Assembly: GCA_022702705.1 (NCBI GenBank)
Contig: CM040421.1
Coordinates: forward strand, 78,176,121 to 78,240,120
Origin: Papilionanthe hookeriana x Papilionanthe teres
Lineage: Eukaryota > Streptophyta > Magnoliopsida > Asparagales > Orchidaceae
Direction: 5' to 3'
Length of the DNA: 64,000 nt
Within the stretch, counting starts at the first letter, position 1, and every line of letters starts with the position of its first letter. Below are positions 30,210 through 43,053 of the stretch, in pieces. Position numbers and translations under genes: made by a program. The notes below the pieces were generated by a model, which worked only from the letters and a program-made list of their open reading frames with translations, did not search any database and was not told the origin of the DNA.

Positions 30210-30539
30210 TTCCCTGCAAAAAACAAGGAAAGGATCAGGGGCTGTACTAAGAGCAAGAACAATAAGAAAACATTTATTAATCAAAATTTTCTTTATTTAT
30301 TTCTTTTAAATTTTAAAGAAAGTAGGAAGAGATGAGAAAATATTAGGAATGAATTGATTTAAAAGGAAGGATCAACATTTTATTATTACGATTTCACATG
30401 TTTTCTTTTAACACATTTTTGTTAATGATTTTTTTTTTTACCATCCAATTTATTTTGGGTTCAGACCCAGTCACAAATGATTACTCTACCCGTTTTTCTA
30501 GGAATGAGACTCCACTTTTAAAATCTATCCTTCGAAACA
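30210..30539 (-). other. Spacer between integrase and post-pol ORF (element B)
   Basis: This is the counterpart of 9555-9882. On the minus strand it ends in TTTCCTTGTTTTTTGCAG and GGAAATG, a conserved acceptor-like site. A GGGT...ACCC hairpin near 30463-30474 is shared with A. It is AT-rich with no coding sequence. Confidence 0.6.
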
Positions 30540-30711
30540 TCAGGTTGCGTAATATTTCTTCAAATATTGTCCATTAATTGGAAGCATAGGTCGTTCTCCA
30601 CGGCAATTCACCAGTTGGTAGGAACCTCCAGAGTAGACTGTCTCGACCACGAATGGCCCCTCCCAAGTCGGTTCAAATTTACCTCCTATCTTGCGGTGTG
30701 CAAGAATAGGC
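30540..30711 (-). pseudogene. pol (INT): C-terminal end of element B integrase, separated by the solo LTR
   Basis: On the minus strand it encodes HRKIGGKFEPTWEGPFVVE, then MLPINGQYLKKYYAT and the TGA at 30540-30542. The rest of the integrase resumes at 37733. The last five bases (TAGGC, 30707-30711) are one copy of the target duplication made by solo LTR C. Confidence 0.88.
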
Positions 30712-33700
30712 TGTCGGCATATTTTTTGATTTTTGTTGTATTTTGAAAAGGGGTCTCCTACAGAAGTTGTCGTTGAATTTTAAATTTAATTTAAATTTAA
30801 ATATATATATAGAATTTTGAAATTAAAATTTGATTTTTTTTGAAATAATTTTAAGTTTGAAAATTTTAAGATATGAAATCAAACCAATCTCACATCCCAA
30901 ATAGTTTATATAAACAAGTACCGCATCACAAACCGTGTATCTATCCTGAGAAATAGACACACCGCTTGATGATGGGACTCAATTAAATAAACTAGAAGAT
31001 TTGTGACATCCGTTTGGTCTGCGAACCAATTTTATAAGCCGACAAGTTCCCCTGTTTAATATAAAGAAATTAAACAGGGTTTATATTACCTGGGTTCTTA
31101 AAGTTCCCTATAAGGGCAAGCCCCTATAGTTAATTACATCTTAAATGTCTAAAGACACTTAAGAAAACTCTCGATAATGATAAGTGGTTTTGCTCTTAAG
31201 AATTTCAAAGTTTGAGGTTTCAAATGAATTGGATTTTGGAAATTTCAATAGGGAATGGATCAAATTTTGAACAGTTAATTTCAAGAGTCCAAAGGAAGAG
31301 AAGTAGGAGAAACTGAGGATCCAAGAAGAATCTTGGCAACTTCCCAAACTATCCTATTGTTTAGCTTCAACTTAAGAGTATATTTAATGTTTCAATCTTA
31401 CCAATTTTAATTAATTAGGACTTATATTTGTATGACATAATCACACAAATAGCCTCGAAGATGTGAGGGTTTACGTCGTACCAAATGACTACCTCGGAGT
31501 CCTAAGACGTGTTAGGGCTTAATCTATATTTGCAAATGCCTAACGAATAGTTGAGGATTTATATTGCACCAAGCAAAATACCTCGAAATCCTATGGCTTT
31601 GTAATTTAATTCTAAGCAAGGGTTTTGTTGATGTAGATTCCAGTTATGCTGACGACGATGGTCGTGCTACCCACTATGCTCCAAGCTCCTTGTTGTTGCA
31701 GTGGTTTAGTTTTAGAAAATGAAAATCAGGAGGTGAGAGAAGTGTTTTGGTTTAGAAAAGTCTTAAAGTCCAAATATTTTTAATGTTTTAATTAAAATAA
31801 ATCTTAAAGTTGGTTAAACAGAACCGATTAAGATCCCACGGTTCCGTCATCCCGACACCGTTATTTTCATCGATTCACTTAGTCCGTATGAATTTGCTAA
31901 ACTCAACTGAATGAGTTCCACACTTTCATTTAGACCGTGGGAAATCCCATTAGCAACACGTGGGTTACATCATCCAAGGTATTCCCGATCATCCAACTAG
32001 ACGTTTTAATTTAGTTGTAGTTGTAGTTTTGTTGTTCTGTTTGTGATTAAATTTTGAGTTGTTTTATATTTTGAATGTTGTGGTGGTGGATTTTATCATG
32101 TTGTGACTTTTAATTTTGTTTTGGGTTTCAGTTTTGTGGATATCCTAAAGGTTTCAGTTTTCATGCAGGGTGACATTCTTGTTTATCATGCAAGGAAGTG
32201 ATGTACAGTGCAGGTAAATAAATTGCAATGAAATAAAAGCGTATCCGGTAAGCATTCCTATTTATTTTCTCCTGCACTTAAAACACATGTTAAAGCATTT
32301 ATATAATTTCAAGAAAACACCTAGGTAAAGCTAAGGGAAGGCTTTGGTTGTCTACCAAAATCCTAATCCTATAGCTAGTCAATTCCTATGACGTCTAGGT
32401 TCTTATATTTTGTTAAGGATGATTTTCTTCACCAAAGAACAATTAAATTCAGTTGTTCTTCTAAAATATCCCATCATATTGAGAAAGATGTTTAGGACGA
32501 GTCCTAAACATCTTTTCAATACTTCTGAGATTATTTTGAGTCCAAATGAATTTCATTGTACAAGTGAATTAATCATTCAAGAGATTTAGTTAAGTTTTGC
32601 TTCTTACTCAGTGAACTAGGATGTTTGATTATCCTATAAGTGAAGTAACATTTCACTTAATGCTTTACTTAAGAGTTATGATAATGAAAGCCTTTAGGGG
32701 CAAATTAATTTGTTGATGATTTTTAACAATTCTTAATTAGAAAAATTGGAATTGATGATTTGAAATGATTTGGATTAGTTATATAATTTTAATTAATAAT
32801 TTTAAGTTGGGAATAGTGTTCAAGTTGTTTCAATTCAATTAAATCTTTATATTTTAATGATCTTAATATTTCAAATTAGGTTTAATGTTTTAATTTTGTT
32901 TAAGTTGAAAGAGGTGTTTAAACAAATTATTTTTATTAAATTTTAATGACTTTATTTGGATTCATTGTAATATTTTAGGTTGATTTTAATTAGTTTAATT
33001 TTTTTATTATAATTTTTTTTATATTGATTTTTAATGTTTCAAATTTGTTTTAGGTTTGTTTCCAAATGATAAATTAATTTTACTGTTCTCAATTTAATTT
33101 AATTAAGTTATTAAATCACTTAATGTTTTAAAGTTTAATTTAATTAAGGGTTATTTTCCTTTTAATCATTAATTTCAATTATCATTTTAGGTTTAATTAA
33201 GAATTGAAATGTTATTAAAGTAATTTATTTAGGGATTTCAAATTAAAGAATTGGTATCTCCGTAAGTCACATCCCTAATAATCCAAAATTTTAATTATCC
33301 TCCCAAAATTTAAATGATTTAATTAATTAAAGTTCCATTTTGATATTTTCAAAGTGATCAATGGGTTTCTACCCCTTTACTCCCTATGTTTCAATCATCC
33401 AAGAGAAGATTAAGATCAGATATTTTACCCTCCCTTTTGATTTAACCTAAAGTATTAATTAGGGTTAAAATCCTTTAATTACCTTTATGCCCCTTTAGGC
33501 TTATTTATTTCATAACTCATCAAATTAAGCTCAAATGAATTTAAAATTTTTATGTCACTTCACTCATATGTCAATTAAGACACTAGAGGAGAAAAAGTGA
33601 TTTGTTTTAATTTAATTTTTGTGAGAAAATGAGGGTTTTCAAAGAAAATTGAACAACATGACCAAGGTGAGGTTTCTATCCTTAGAAAAATTGTGGGATG

Positions 33701-36700
33701 TCCCTACTGACCAGAGGACCACCTACACCAATTTTGGTGATTTTTTGAATTATACTTTCTTTATTATAATTATTTTGAGTTTTATGGTATTAATTAATTA
33801 TAAAATAAAATTAAAGTTTAAAATTAAGTTTTATATTTATCTTAAATCTCTCTGACCTCAAGGAGTCTAGAAAAGCAAATTTTATATATTTTTTTTTTAT
33901 TTTTCTTTGATTTACTAGAATTAATTTAGTGAAAATGTGGGGAAATTCATTTTTTAATATTAAAAAAAATGTCCTAATCCTTTAAAGTTCAATTTCTTAA
34001 CCTGTAGACTTGAGAAAAATATTTGGTTTATTCCTAAGTGATTAGGAGGCAAAATGTGTCACTTTTGTGATTTTTAATATTTTTGTGATTTTTATTATTT
34101 TTTAATTATTAAAATATTAAAAATATTATTAGAAATGAAAATTTTTAGAAAATTCCAATTTTAATTTTCCTATACTCCTCTGATATCAGAGAGCCCACAA
34201 AACCATTTTGGCGAAATTTTGAAGTGTATTTTAGGTTTTATTAATTTTTCTAATTTTAAAAGTGGTCAAACAACCTAAATAATTTATTTAATGGGCTAAA
34301 TTATTTCCAATTGACATCAAATTTTTATGTTAGGTTCTCTGTATCCTAAGTGACAATGGAGAATTATTTTCAAGTAATTTTGATGTGTGGTTAATCCTAA
34401 TTAATTAAAACTCAGTTTTGGGTGTTTAGGCCAATTAGGGTTATTCTTAAGAAATTAAACCAAACTATAATTTTCCTAGGGTCCTCTAGACATAAGATAC
34501 CTCTCCAAATTTTCCTAGAATTTTCTAAGCAACATGCTAATTACTGGAATTAAAATGGCAAAACAGACACATAAATTTGAAAAATCAATATCTTGCCACA
34601 GAGATGGCCTCTAGCCTTCGAAAATTCTGGGAATGTTCCCAAGAACAGAGGCTACAAAAGCCCTATGGTCTTATGCCATGGTGAATTGTATAAATGCATG
34701 GAGAATTAAAATACTGAAATCAGTAAATAATTAATTACAAATAAAATACTCATCAAAATAACTTAATTCTTTTTCCACATTGTTCTCCTCTGTTCACTGA
34801 GCAAGAGGGTATTTTTATTTTATTTTTGTGATTTTTTTACACAAAGATATGAATTTTTGAAGTTCTGGGTAATTAAATAAATCAAAATACCCTATTTATC
34901 TACTTAAACCAGTCAGCGCCCCGTCATCCTACGGCGGATCAAAAGCCCATGCGGCACGCTTCCATTTGGCGCCGCCATCTGACTAGGATGCCACGCGGCC
35001 CACAGTTCCGTCTCATATCATGATCCGGCGCGATTCTGGCCATCTATCTGATACACGCGCTATCCGACAGCTGCTGGTCATCGTCTCCGTCTGGTGTGTC
35101 CCGAGGGCTGTCCACACTAATACCTTAAGATCTCTCTCATTTCTCCACCAAATTTCATGTTCTTATACTCTATGGATTTGTCTCAACAAGACGCACACAT
35201 CTATATGGCTAACATGCTATGAAATTGAGCCAAACAAAATGAAGAATTCACAGAAGCTCGATAGGAAGAAGAGATCCATACCTTTGCTCTGAGAGGTGAA
35301 GCTTCAATCAGAGAGTTGTGGCACCTTCGATTGAACTCAAGGAAGCTCCATATGAAGTCTTTGGCTCCAAGAAACTGTTCAGATTTGAAAGTGATCGGGG
35401 CCGATTTTAAAGCTTGGCCGATAAGGAGAATGGCTAGTCTGGTGAGGGGGCTTTTGCTGGGGAACTTCTTCTCTTGGTCTGGTGAAGGTGTAGGGCTGTT
35501 CAATTTGGAGTTTGGTTCACTATGGAGAAGTGTCCTGATTTTGGGCTCAAAATTGAACTCAGAAATTAAGCTCACAAAGAGGGTTTTAGGGCTGGATTTT
35601 AGTGGGGATCAAGTGCTCTATGTTTGGAGAAGGGTCTGGAATGATTTTGGCAGAGTTTTGTTAGGGTTTGGTTCAGCACCTTCTTTGGCCGAGAGGTGGT
35701 GGGGTTTAAATAGGCATGACTGGAGGACTTCCCAGGGACAATTGGAGGCTGGGATCAGCTGCTCAGGGGAGGAGAAGAACAGCCACAGTGGCCGTTTGGT
35801 TTGGGACAACTCAGCAAGTGAGTTTTGAATTTTTGAATTCAAATGAGGCTCTCAGCCTGGTGTTTTCGGTGGCCCAAGTGGTGGTCCGACCAGGGTCAAG
35901 TCATAATCTAGCTCAGTGGGGTCAGGGGTGGAAGTTGGTGAGTTCAATTGAGGCTTGACATGTGTAAAGGAGTTTGATTTAAGTGGTAAGGGGGAAGTGC
36001 CATTTTGAGCTTAATTTGGTCAAGCCATGGAAATGGGTTGGGTTCACCCTCCAAGAGTTTGATTTGGGCTGAAATGAATCATTTGGCTCAGCTGACTTTA
36101 GGTGGAGAAGTCTCTATCCCAAGAATTTTGATTAAGCATGGGTTAGAGTGTGACATAAAAGGGCATAAAAAGGCTTAAGAAGGAGTTTGGAAAGGGGTTC
36201 CCTCTCTAGCCATAAATGGTTTGGGTGATGTGGAAAGTGGCTTCCAAAGCTTCGCATATGGCTTATGCATGGCTCCATGGCTCCATGTGGCTTGGGGCAA
36301 AGCTTGGTCAATTACATGAAAAAGGGTTTTGAATTTTTGGACATTTTGATGGAAAATTTTCATGGGGCCACATTTGGTTTGTTTAAATGATGAAATAAAA
36401 ATTAGGGGGTGATTTTATCAAATGGATGACCAATGAAGATGTCATATGGGTTTTGAAATAGGTTTTGGGCCTTTGAAATTGTTTTGGATGGGCTTTTAAT
36501 GTGTCTTAAAAAGGTGGGCTTTTAGGTTTTAAAACAAGTTAGTGGATGAAAGTTTTGTAAAAGATTGTGCCAAATAAATGTTGGGTTTAGTTTAGGGATG
36601 TGTTATGAGAATTTTAGAAAAGGTTTGGTGTCATTTAGGGTTGAATTGGATTTAATTTAGGCTTTTTTGGTAATGAGGCCAAAGTGGATCAAATTGGGCT

Positions 36701-37732
36701 AACTTGGGTTAAGGTTGGGCCAATGTTTGGTTTGATGTAAAATTAATGTTGAAAAATGTTTATGGGAGTGTAACAAAGAGTTTTCAATTTTGGTTGGGCT
36801 TTGATTTTGGGATTTGGGCCTATTTGGGTTCATGATTAGTTTAGGCCAAATTGGAGATTTTGGTAAAAGTGGGCTAAATTGACAAAATTTGCTTATAGTG
36901 TAGTTGAACAAAATGAAATTGAGAATATTTGAGATTTTCTAAAATTTTTTATGAACTTTTTGAATTTTTGGAAATTTTGGGTTAAAAGGTTATTTTGGGT
37001 ATTTGGAGGTTATTGGGGGGTATTTTGAAAATTTTGGTATATTTGACCAAGGATGATCAATTTGAGTGGTGGAAAATTTTTAGGACTGATTTTGAGGAAT
37101 TTTGGGTAATTTAGGAAATTTTGCAAATTTTGGTTGATTTCAAGGGCATTTGGTAGGTTTGGTGGGTTTAGGGTCCCGGGGGTCAAAATTGAAATTTTGG
37201 AAAAATGAAGGTTAATCAAGTGTGAGTGAAATGAAATCATTATGGTTGAGCCAAGAAGTCATATTAAGCTCACAAGAGCCATGAGAGGACTCATTTTAGG
37301 CATTCACTATGTTGTTCCTAACCCTCTTAGCAAGGGGCTTAGGGGTTAAGGTCCATCCATATGAATTACCTACATAAGGTAGGGAATTAATTTGGGTATA
37401 GATGTGGTTTTAGGGTTTTGGAATGCATGTGAGAGAGTGGTGTGTGTGCAAGTCAACCCTCACCAGACCAGACCATCCAGGGTAGTCCTAAGGCCAAAGA
37501 GTCCTATAGGAAACTCATCCTTTAAACCTCCACATTTGATCTTAACCCTCCAAGTGGTTTAGGGGTTTACAATCAAACTTGTGGGGTTTGAAGGGAGTCA
37601 AGAAGTGGTTTGAATTTCTAAGTGGTGGTGGATTCCATTTCTAGTCCTCTAGGATAGTCAAAGGGAAAACCTATGGCTAGATCCTAAGTACTAAGGAGAG
37701 AAGAAAAGACCTCACCAAAAAGGAGGTCTAAA
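30712..37732 (-). mobile_element. Element C: solo LTR (7021 bp) with TAGGC target duplication
   Basis: It begins TGTCGGCATATT at 30712 and ends GAGGTCTAAA at 37732, the mutated equivalent of GAGGTCAACA in the other LTRs. TAGGC flanks it at 30707-30711 and 37733-37737. Removing C and one TAGGC rejoins the integrase C-terminus of B. No PBS, PPT or internal sequence is present, so it is a product of LTR-LTR recombination. It retains the TATA-like motif (35704-35713), the donor-like site 432 bases on, and the phased palindromes. It contains no gene. Confidence 0.92.
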
Positions 37733-38944
37733 TAGGCCTCTTGAGAATTAAAACCAAGTCACCGACTTCGAACGTCCTCGGGCAAACTAGTTTATCGTGG
37801 GCCTGGATCAACTTGGCTTGATACAGTTCCAAATTCTGCTGCGCTAAAAGTCGTTTTCCTTCCAAGCTTTACAATTCTTCTAGTCATAATTTGGCATTTT
37901 CTTCTGTAGTGATCTTGTTTGCAACTACAATTCTGAGTGAGGGAAGCTGTACCTCCACGGGTAAGATGGCCTCAGACTCGTACACTAAAGCGTAGGGTGT
38001 AGACTATGTAGGTGTTCTGAAAGTCGTTCTGTAGGCCCATAAGGCTTCTAACAACTTCTTGTGCCAATTTCTTTTGTTGTCGTCCAAAGTTTCCTTTAAG
38101 ATTTGGACAAGACTTTTTGTAAAAGCCTCGGCCAAGCCATTCTCTCTTGGGTAGTAGATCATCGAATAGCGCCAATCAATCCCGTGTCTTCTGAAAAAAT
38201 TGTTGATCTTCATACTTCTGAACGCAGACCCATTATCCGAGATAATCCTACGTGGTACCCGAAACGGTAAACGACTTGATTCTTGAAGAACTGTAGCACG
38301 TGGTGTGCCTTCACTTTTCTGAGCGGTACTGCTTCTGCCCACTTGGAAAAGTAATCTGTAGCTGCAAGAATGAAGAGATGTCCTTTTGAATAAGGCGGTT
38401 CTATCGGACCTATGATATCTATGCCCCAACATTCAAATGGCCACGACGTGATTGTTGGATGTAGCACATTTGGAGGTTGATGTAGAACCACTCCATGCAC
38501 TTGGCACTGGTGACAACTTTTGGAAACCTTCATGCATTCGGTCATCATCGAGGGCCAGTAATACCCTAGTCTCTTAATCTTCATCTTCATTTTCGGACCT
38601 GACTAATGAGCGCCACAAAGTCCTGAGTGCACTTCTTTAACAATCTCACGAGCCTCGGACTCACTCAGGCACCTTAGCCATATCTGATTAAAAGACCTTC
38701 TGTATAATGTATTGTTTATTAATGCGTAGGACAGAGTTCTTTTCTTGATATGATGAGCTAATGAATTATCGTCCGGTAGGTTTCCTGCTTGCAGGTAGTC
38801 TATGAGCGGTTGACGCCAGTCTTCTGCATTTTTTGTTACTGCCGTAATTGATTCTTCTTCTTTTTCTAACTTGTGTATCATGTCCATGTCGAGCTGCGAG
38901 AGAACCTGACGTCCCTGAACTGTCACTTCAACTGATTCATCCTG
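37733..38944 (-). pseudogene. pol (INT): Integrase, N-terminal and catalytic part (element B), broken
   Basis: Visible on the minus strand are EVHSGLCGAH and CHQCQVHGVV (zinc site), CWGIDIIGP (Asp), ATDYFSKWAEAVPL, IISDNGSAF (second Asp, retained here but Asn in A) and ENGLAEAFTKSLV (Glu), followed by WHKKLLEALWAYRTTF. A stop after CGAH (about 38603), a frameshift near 38270 and several later stops inactivate it. Solo LTR C interrupts the C-terminal domain after 37737. Confidence 0.87.
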
Positions 38945-39365
38945 CAAGCAGGCAAATTCCTTTGCAAGGAGGGCTAACGCATCTGTGAGAGCATTTTCTC
39001 TTCTGGGAATCTTGTAGATCGTTACATTAGGAATCTGCTCCAGCAACTTCATTGCATACTGAAAGTACTGCTCGAGTCTTGGCTTTATAATTTTGTACTG
39101 TCCGGTGACCTGTTGAATGATCAACTGAGAATCCTCGTAGATGTTGATGTCTGTTATCCCTATCTGAATGGTTAATTCCAGTCCAGTTATGAGAGCTTCG
39201 TATTTGGCCTCGTTTTTCGTACATGGTTCCGTTAGATCGTAGGAGTATCTTAACATTCCCCGTTCTAGTGTTATAAATATTAGTCTGATTCCTGCCTTAC
39301 CGAGCACTATCATTTGCAATTCTTTATTTCTCTGTGCTTAAGATGCTTTGTCGAAGTACAGCTCC
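38945..39365 (-). pseudogene. aRNH: Second RNase H (aRNH), element B
   Basis: On the minus strand, GIRLIFITLERGMLRYSYDL, KNEAKYEALITGLE and INIYEDSQLIIQQ are followed by PRRENALTDALALLAKEF. The glutamate of the A motif NNEAEY is lysine here (NEAKY), so a catalytic residue is lost. Unlike A, the frame after LIIQ is continuous, which helps to identify the two A indels as private. A stop separates it from the upstream WELYFD motif near 39345. Confidence 0.8.
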
Positions 39366-39996
39366 CAACGCTAATTGTCGGGATCTTCTAGGCTCATTAT
39401 CTGCTCGTCTGGCAAGTCATCGTTGAGAGGCGATTCTACCGGTAAAGGGTGTGCTGCGAGGAAGTCCACCAGGATTTGCCCTTTTATGGCACGAAGAGTC
39501 ACGAAAGTTATATCAAATTGCAATAGTATCATCGACCATTTGGAAAGTCTGCCGGAAAGCGTTGGTCGGGTCATCAAATATTGCAATAGAATAAACTTCG
39601 AAATAAGGTTAACCTTGTAAGAATGCATGTAGTGCCTGAGCTTTTGAGCGGCGAAGATCAGGGCAAAACAATGTTTCTCAATCGGGGGGTACTTTACCTC
39701 CATCGAAATTAGAAGACGGATCAGGTAGTAGAGAGCGTTTCTTTACCCTCTTCATTGACCTGAGCTAGCAGGGCTCCGAGGGAGTTGTCTAAAGCCACGG
39801 TATAAAGTATTAATGGTCGACCTGAGACTGGGGTTGCTAAAATAGGAGGTGTCTTTAAATACTGCTTAATGTCCTCGAAGGCCCGCTGGCATTTCTCTTC
39901 CGAAACGAATTTGGCGTCCTTTTTAACCAATGCCGAGAAGGGCTGATACCTACCTGACAAATTCGAGATAAAGCGTCGAAGATATGCCAACTTCCC
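39366..39996 (-). pseudogene. pol (RNH): First RNase H and connection, element B
   Basis: The sequence reads PPILATPVSGRPLILYTVALDNSLGALLAQVNEEGKE, then after a frame change MEVKYPPIEKHCFALIFAAQKLRHYMHSYKVNL, with KLRHYM joined in frame (stop codon in A at this point). LMTRPTLSGRLSKWSMILLQFDI follows. The upstream part carries AYLRRFISNLSGRYQPFSALVKKDAKF, the RT-RNase H connection that is out of frame in A. Confidence 0.82.
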
Positions 39997-41021
39997 TTAA
40001 AAGGATCGTAGTTGTTTCAAAGTTTTGGGAGGAGGCATTTCTAAGATAGCTTTAATCTTCTCCGGATCGATTTCAATTCCACGATGTCGGACAACAAATC
40101 CTAAGAATTTCACAGAGGCGACGCCGAAGGAACATTTCAAGGGATTCATCTTAAGGTTAAATTGTCTTAATCGCTCGAAAACAATTCTCAAATCATACAA
40201 ATGATCTTATCTTAGTTTTTTTTTAATGACTACATCATCCACGTAGCATTCAACTTGGTTGTAAATGAGATCATCAAAAATCCTCGTCATAGCTCTTTGG
40301 AATGTTGCTCCTGCGTTCTCCAACCCAAAAGGCATTACTGTGTAGCAGTGTATTCCGATTGGCGTTCTGAAGGCTGTGAGCTTCTCATCTTCCGGTGCCA
40401 TTTTTTTTTTATTGTATCCTGAAGATCCATCCATGAAAGAGAAGATTTCATGTGTTGAAGCAATGTCGATCATCAGTTCTGGAATTGGTAGTGGGAATTC
40501 GTCTTTTGGACATGCTTTATTCAAATCTCTGAAATCCACGCAGATTCTGATCTGTCCATTCTTCTTTCTGACTGGTACCACGTTGGCTAGCCAAGTCGGG
40601 TATTGTTCTTCACGGACAAATTTAGCGTCTATTAGCTTCTTAACTTCAGCTATTACTTGTTGTTCAATCTCTAGACGCGTTCTTCTGGAAGCTTGCCTGA
40701 CTGGAACGGAAGTGGGATCCACTCCTAGCCTGTGAACTGCCACCTCTGGGATAATCCTGGTATTTCGTCGTAACTCCAAGCAAAATAGTCCTTGAATTCC
40801 ATTAGTAGCTTGACCATGTTTTCGGAGTCTTCTTTATTGAGCAAAGAGCTAACAAAGGTCGGCCTAGGCTCTTCGCTAGTACGTAAGTTAACTTCCATTA
40901 ACTCGTCTATTGTAGATTTAATTTCTTCTTCAAATTCTGTCGGAGCATCTCCAATTGGTAGATCTTCGAGATCATCTGAGGCTTCTAAGCATACTTCATT
41001 AGGCTTGCAAGTGACAACCAA
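39997..41021 (-). pseudogene. pol (RT): Reverse transcriptase (element B), broken
   Basis: On the minus strand the segment 41021-40725 has LLMEFKDYFAWSYDEIPG, then 40779-40207 has RICVDFRDLNKACPKD, FMDGSSGYNKKKM, MPFGLENAGATFQRAM and the catalytic YVDD (ECYVDDVVIKK). KFLGFVVRHRGIEIDPEKIKAIL continues to about 39997. NKKKMAPEDE differs from the conserved NQIKM of A and is likely a defect. A frame change near 40740 and a break near 40205 disrupt it. Confidence 0.9.
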
Positions 41022-41625
41022 GCAGAATCCCGTATCATCAATTGATCCTATTGTGCCGAATCCGAGACCTTATTTTGAATTGGGAGGCCGACTGGAATTA
41101 TTCCATAATTTTTTAAAGTGTTGTGATTGACCTTTGTCCACCATTTAGGTAAGATACCACGTTGAATTAAATTCTGAACACAGGGAGAAACCACTAAAAA
41201 ACAGTTCCATTAATTCGGAAGAAGTAACATCTTCAAATTGTACATCATTTTCAGTTTTGGAAGAAGAAGCACCACGGTAGAATTTGATCGGTTTAGCACC
41301 GCCACCATGTACCTTCTTGACCACCATACACTCGACCTTATTAGAATGGATCGGGGTCAGGGTCATAGTATGTACATAATGATTAATCTTCTTGTACATT
41401 GATTTGTATTCGTCATTCTTTTCATCTTCGAGAAAGATCTTGAACTGGGGTTTCTTTTGATTCATTGTTGCTGCTTCTTTCTTGATTTCTTCTTTTACGG
41501 AACTGTTCTCCCAATCAGCGCCGATGACCGGTTTCTTTTGTCCAACTGCTCCAACGTCTCTTCCTCGACCTCGTCCCCGACCTCGACCTCAGGTGCGAGT
41601 TCTGGAGAAACCTTCATCATCTCAT
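41022..41625 (-). pseudogene. Protease-RT linker with RG repeat (element B)
   Basis: The minus strand carries GRGRGRGRGRD near 41600-41565, then EEIKKEAATMNQKKPQFKIFLEDEKND and MYKKINHYVHTMTLTPI (41465 on). The RG run and MYKKINHYVHT segment are the best-conserved parts relative to A (5518-5760), which supports a real function for the linker. A stop and frame changes around 41605 and 41145 break it. Confidence 0.6.
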
Positions 41626-43053
41626 CGTATGGGAGTGGTGAGTAACTGTTGGACTAGAATTTCAGGTTCTTCATCATCTCGAACTTCTTTTGCTTCATTT
41701 GGTACGATATTTTTGGAGAAGATTGTTTTCTTCGGAGGCGCGTAGTATGCTGCATCTTCATGAATTCCAATCTCATGCACAAAGAATGGTTGCAAGTCAC
41801 CCTTAATACACTGTTCTCCTCCTTCGTAATACTTTATGCATTGGTGCAGAGACGACGGTACCATCCGGTTTTCATGGATCCATGGCCGACCCAGTAGAGC
41901 GTTGAACGATGTCTCAGAATCAATTATATGGAATTTTGCGGTTGTCTTTGCTAAGTCACCGGTCTTCATTAATAGTGTAATCGGTCCAAGAGCTCTTTCT
42001 CCTTTCTGATTGAACCCTCTTAATAACATCTTGATTGCTTCAAGTTCGCGAGCATCAATTTCCAAATACGCTAGCGTCCGAATATTCATTATGTTGATTG
42101 ATGCTCCCGGATCAACCAACACTCTGGAGAGCGTAAACTTTCCAATAGTGACTGAAATGTACAACGGTCGGTTGTGATCAGCTGTTCCCAGTAGTAGATC
42201 ATTGTCCGTGAAGGTAACAACCTTGCTGTTCTTTTAACGAGCAAACCTCGTCTAAGGAATTACCGGCCATTTGAGCTAAACAAATTTCTGGATCAAGTAA
42301 AGCCTTGACCAGAGTTTCCCTCATCACCTTTGACAGGATTAAAGCGTCGTAGATGCTTAGTTTGGCTGGTAGCTTCCTAAGATGATCTAGCACGTTATAA
42401 TCTACTTTATTACCATGTTCCTCGGTTTATTCCCGAACGGGCAATTCTTCTGCTGGGTTTGGATCCTCCTGAGCAACCACCTGCTTTCCTTTATCCTTTG
42501 GACCCATTCTCGGAGGAAGAACTTTTCCGCTTCTTAGGTTGACTTCAGTTACTTTTTCTGAATCTGGTGGTGAATCTAACGGTGTCTCCTCTTGAATCAG
42601 AACTATTGGCTCTTCTAGAGTTGCTTCGGAATCTGATAACTCTAATTCTATCGTGATTGGAGCTCCTTGAAATTCACAAATATACTAGTTGCTTGTTGAG
42701 CTTTCGTAGCCATCTTTGTGAGCGTCTTCTCCTTCGTCATGGTCATCAAGGTTCAGTATGATTTGAGAATCATTTATCATATTGGAATTGAGATCCAGAT
42801 TAGGTTTGTTGTCGTTAGTTACATAATCGTTAGAAACAGTCAAAACGTAGCCAACACCAAAACTCTTATCATTATAAGATCCCGTCGGGGAGAGCAAATA
42901 ATCATACAGAGTCAGAGGCCCAAGGGATTTCTCCTCTGAATCAGAAACAACCATCCTAGGATAAGCAGCCCCTAGTCTACCCTTTGGAGCCTCTGTTTTC
43001 TTTTCTTCTACGATCTTCTCCTCCTTCTGGGGCGGTTCTTCAATTGCAAGCAA
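41626..43053 (-). pseudogene. pro: Aspartic protease region of Pol (element B), broken
   Basis: The minus strand has an acidic/serine-rich linker from 43053, HLRKLPAKLSIYDALILSKV (42393 on), and the retropepsin-like domain MYISVTIGKFTLSRVLVDPGA (from 42164) ending in SFNALLGRPWIHENRM. The active-site triad is DPG, as in A. The domain itself is open for 180 codons, so it is the better-preserved protease of the two. Stops in the linker and a frameshift near 42195 separate it from upstream. Confidence 0.82.
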
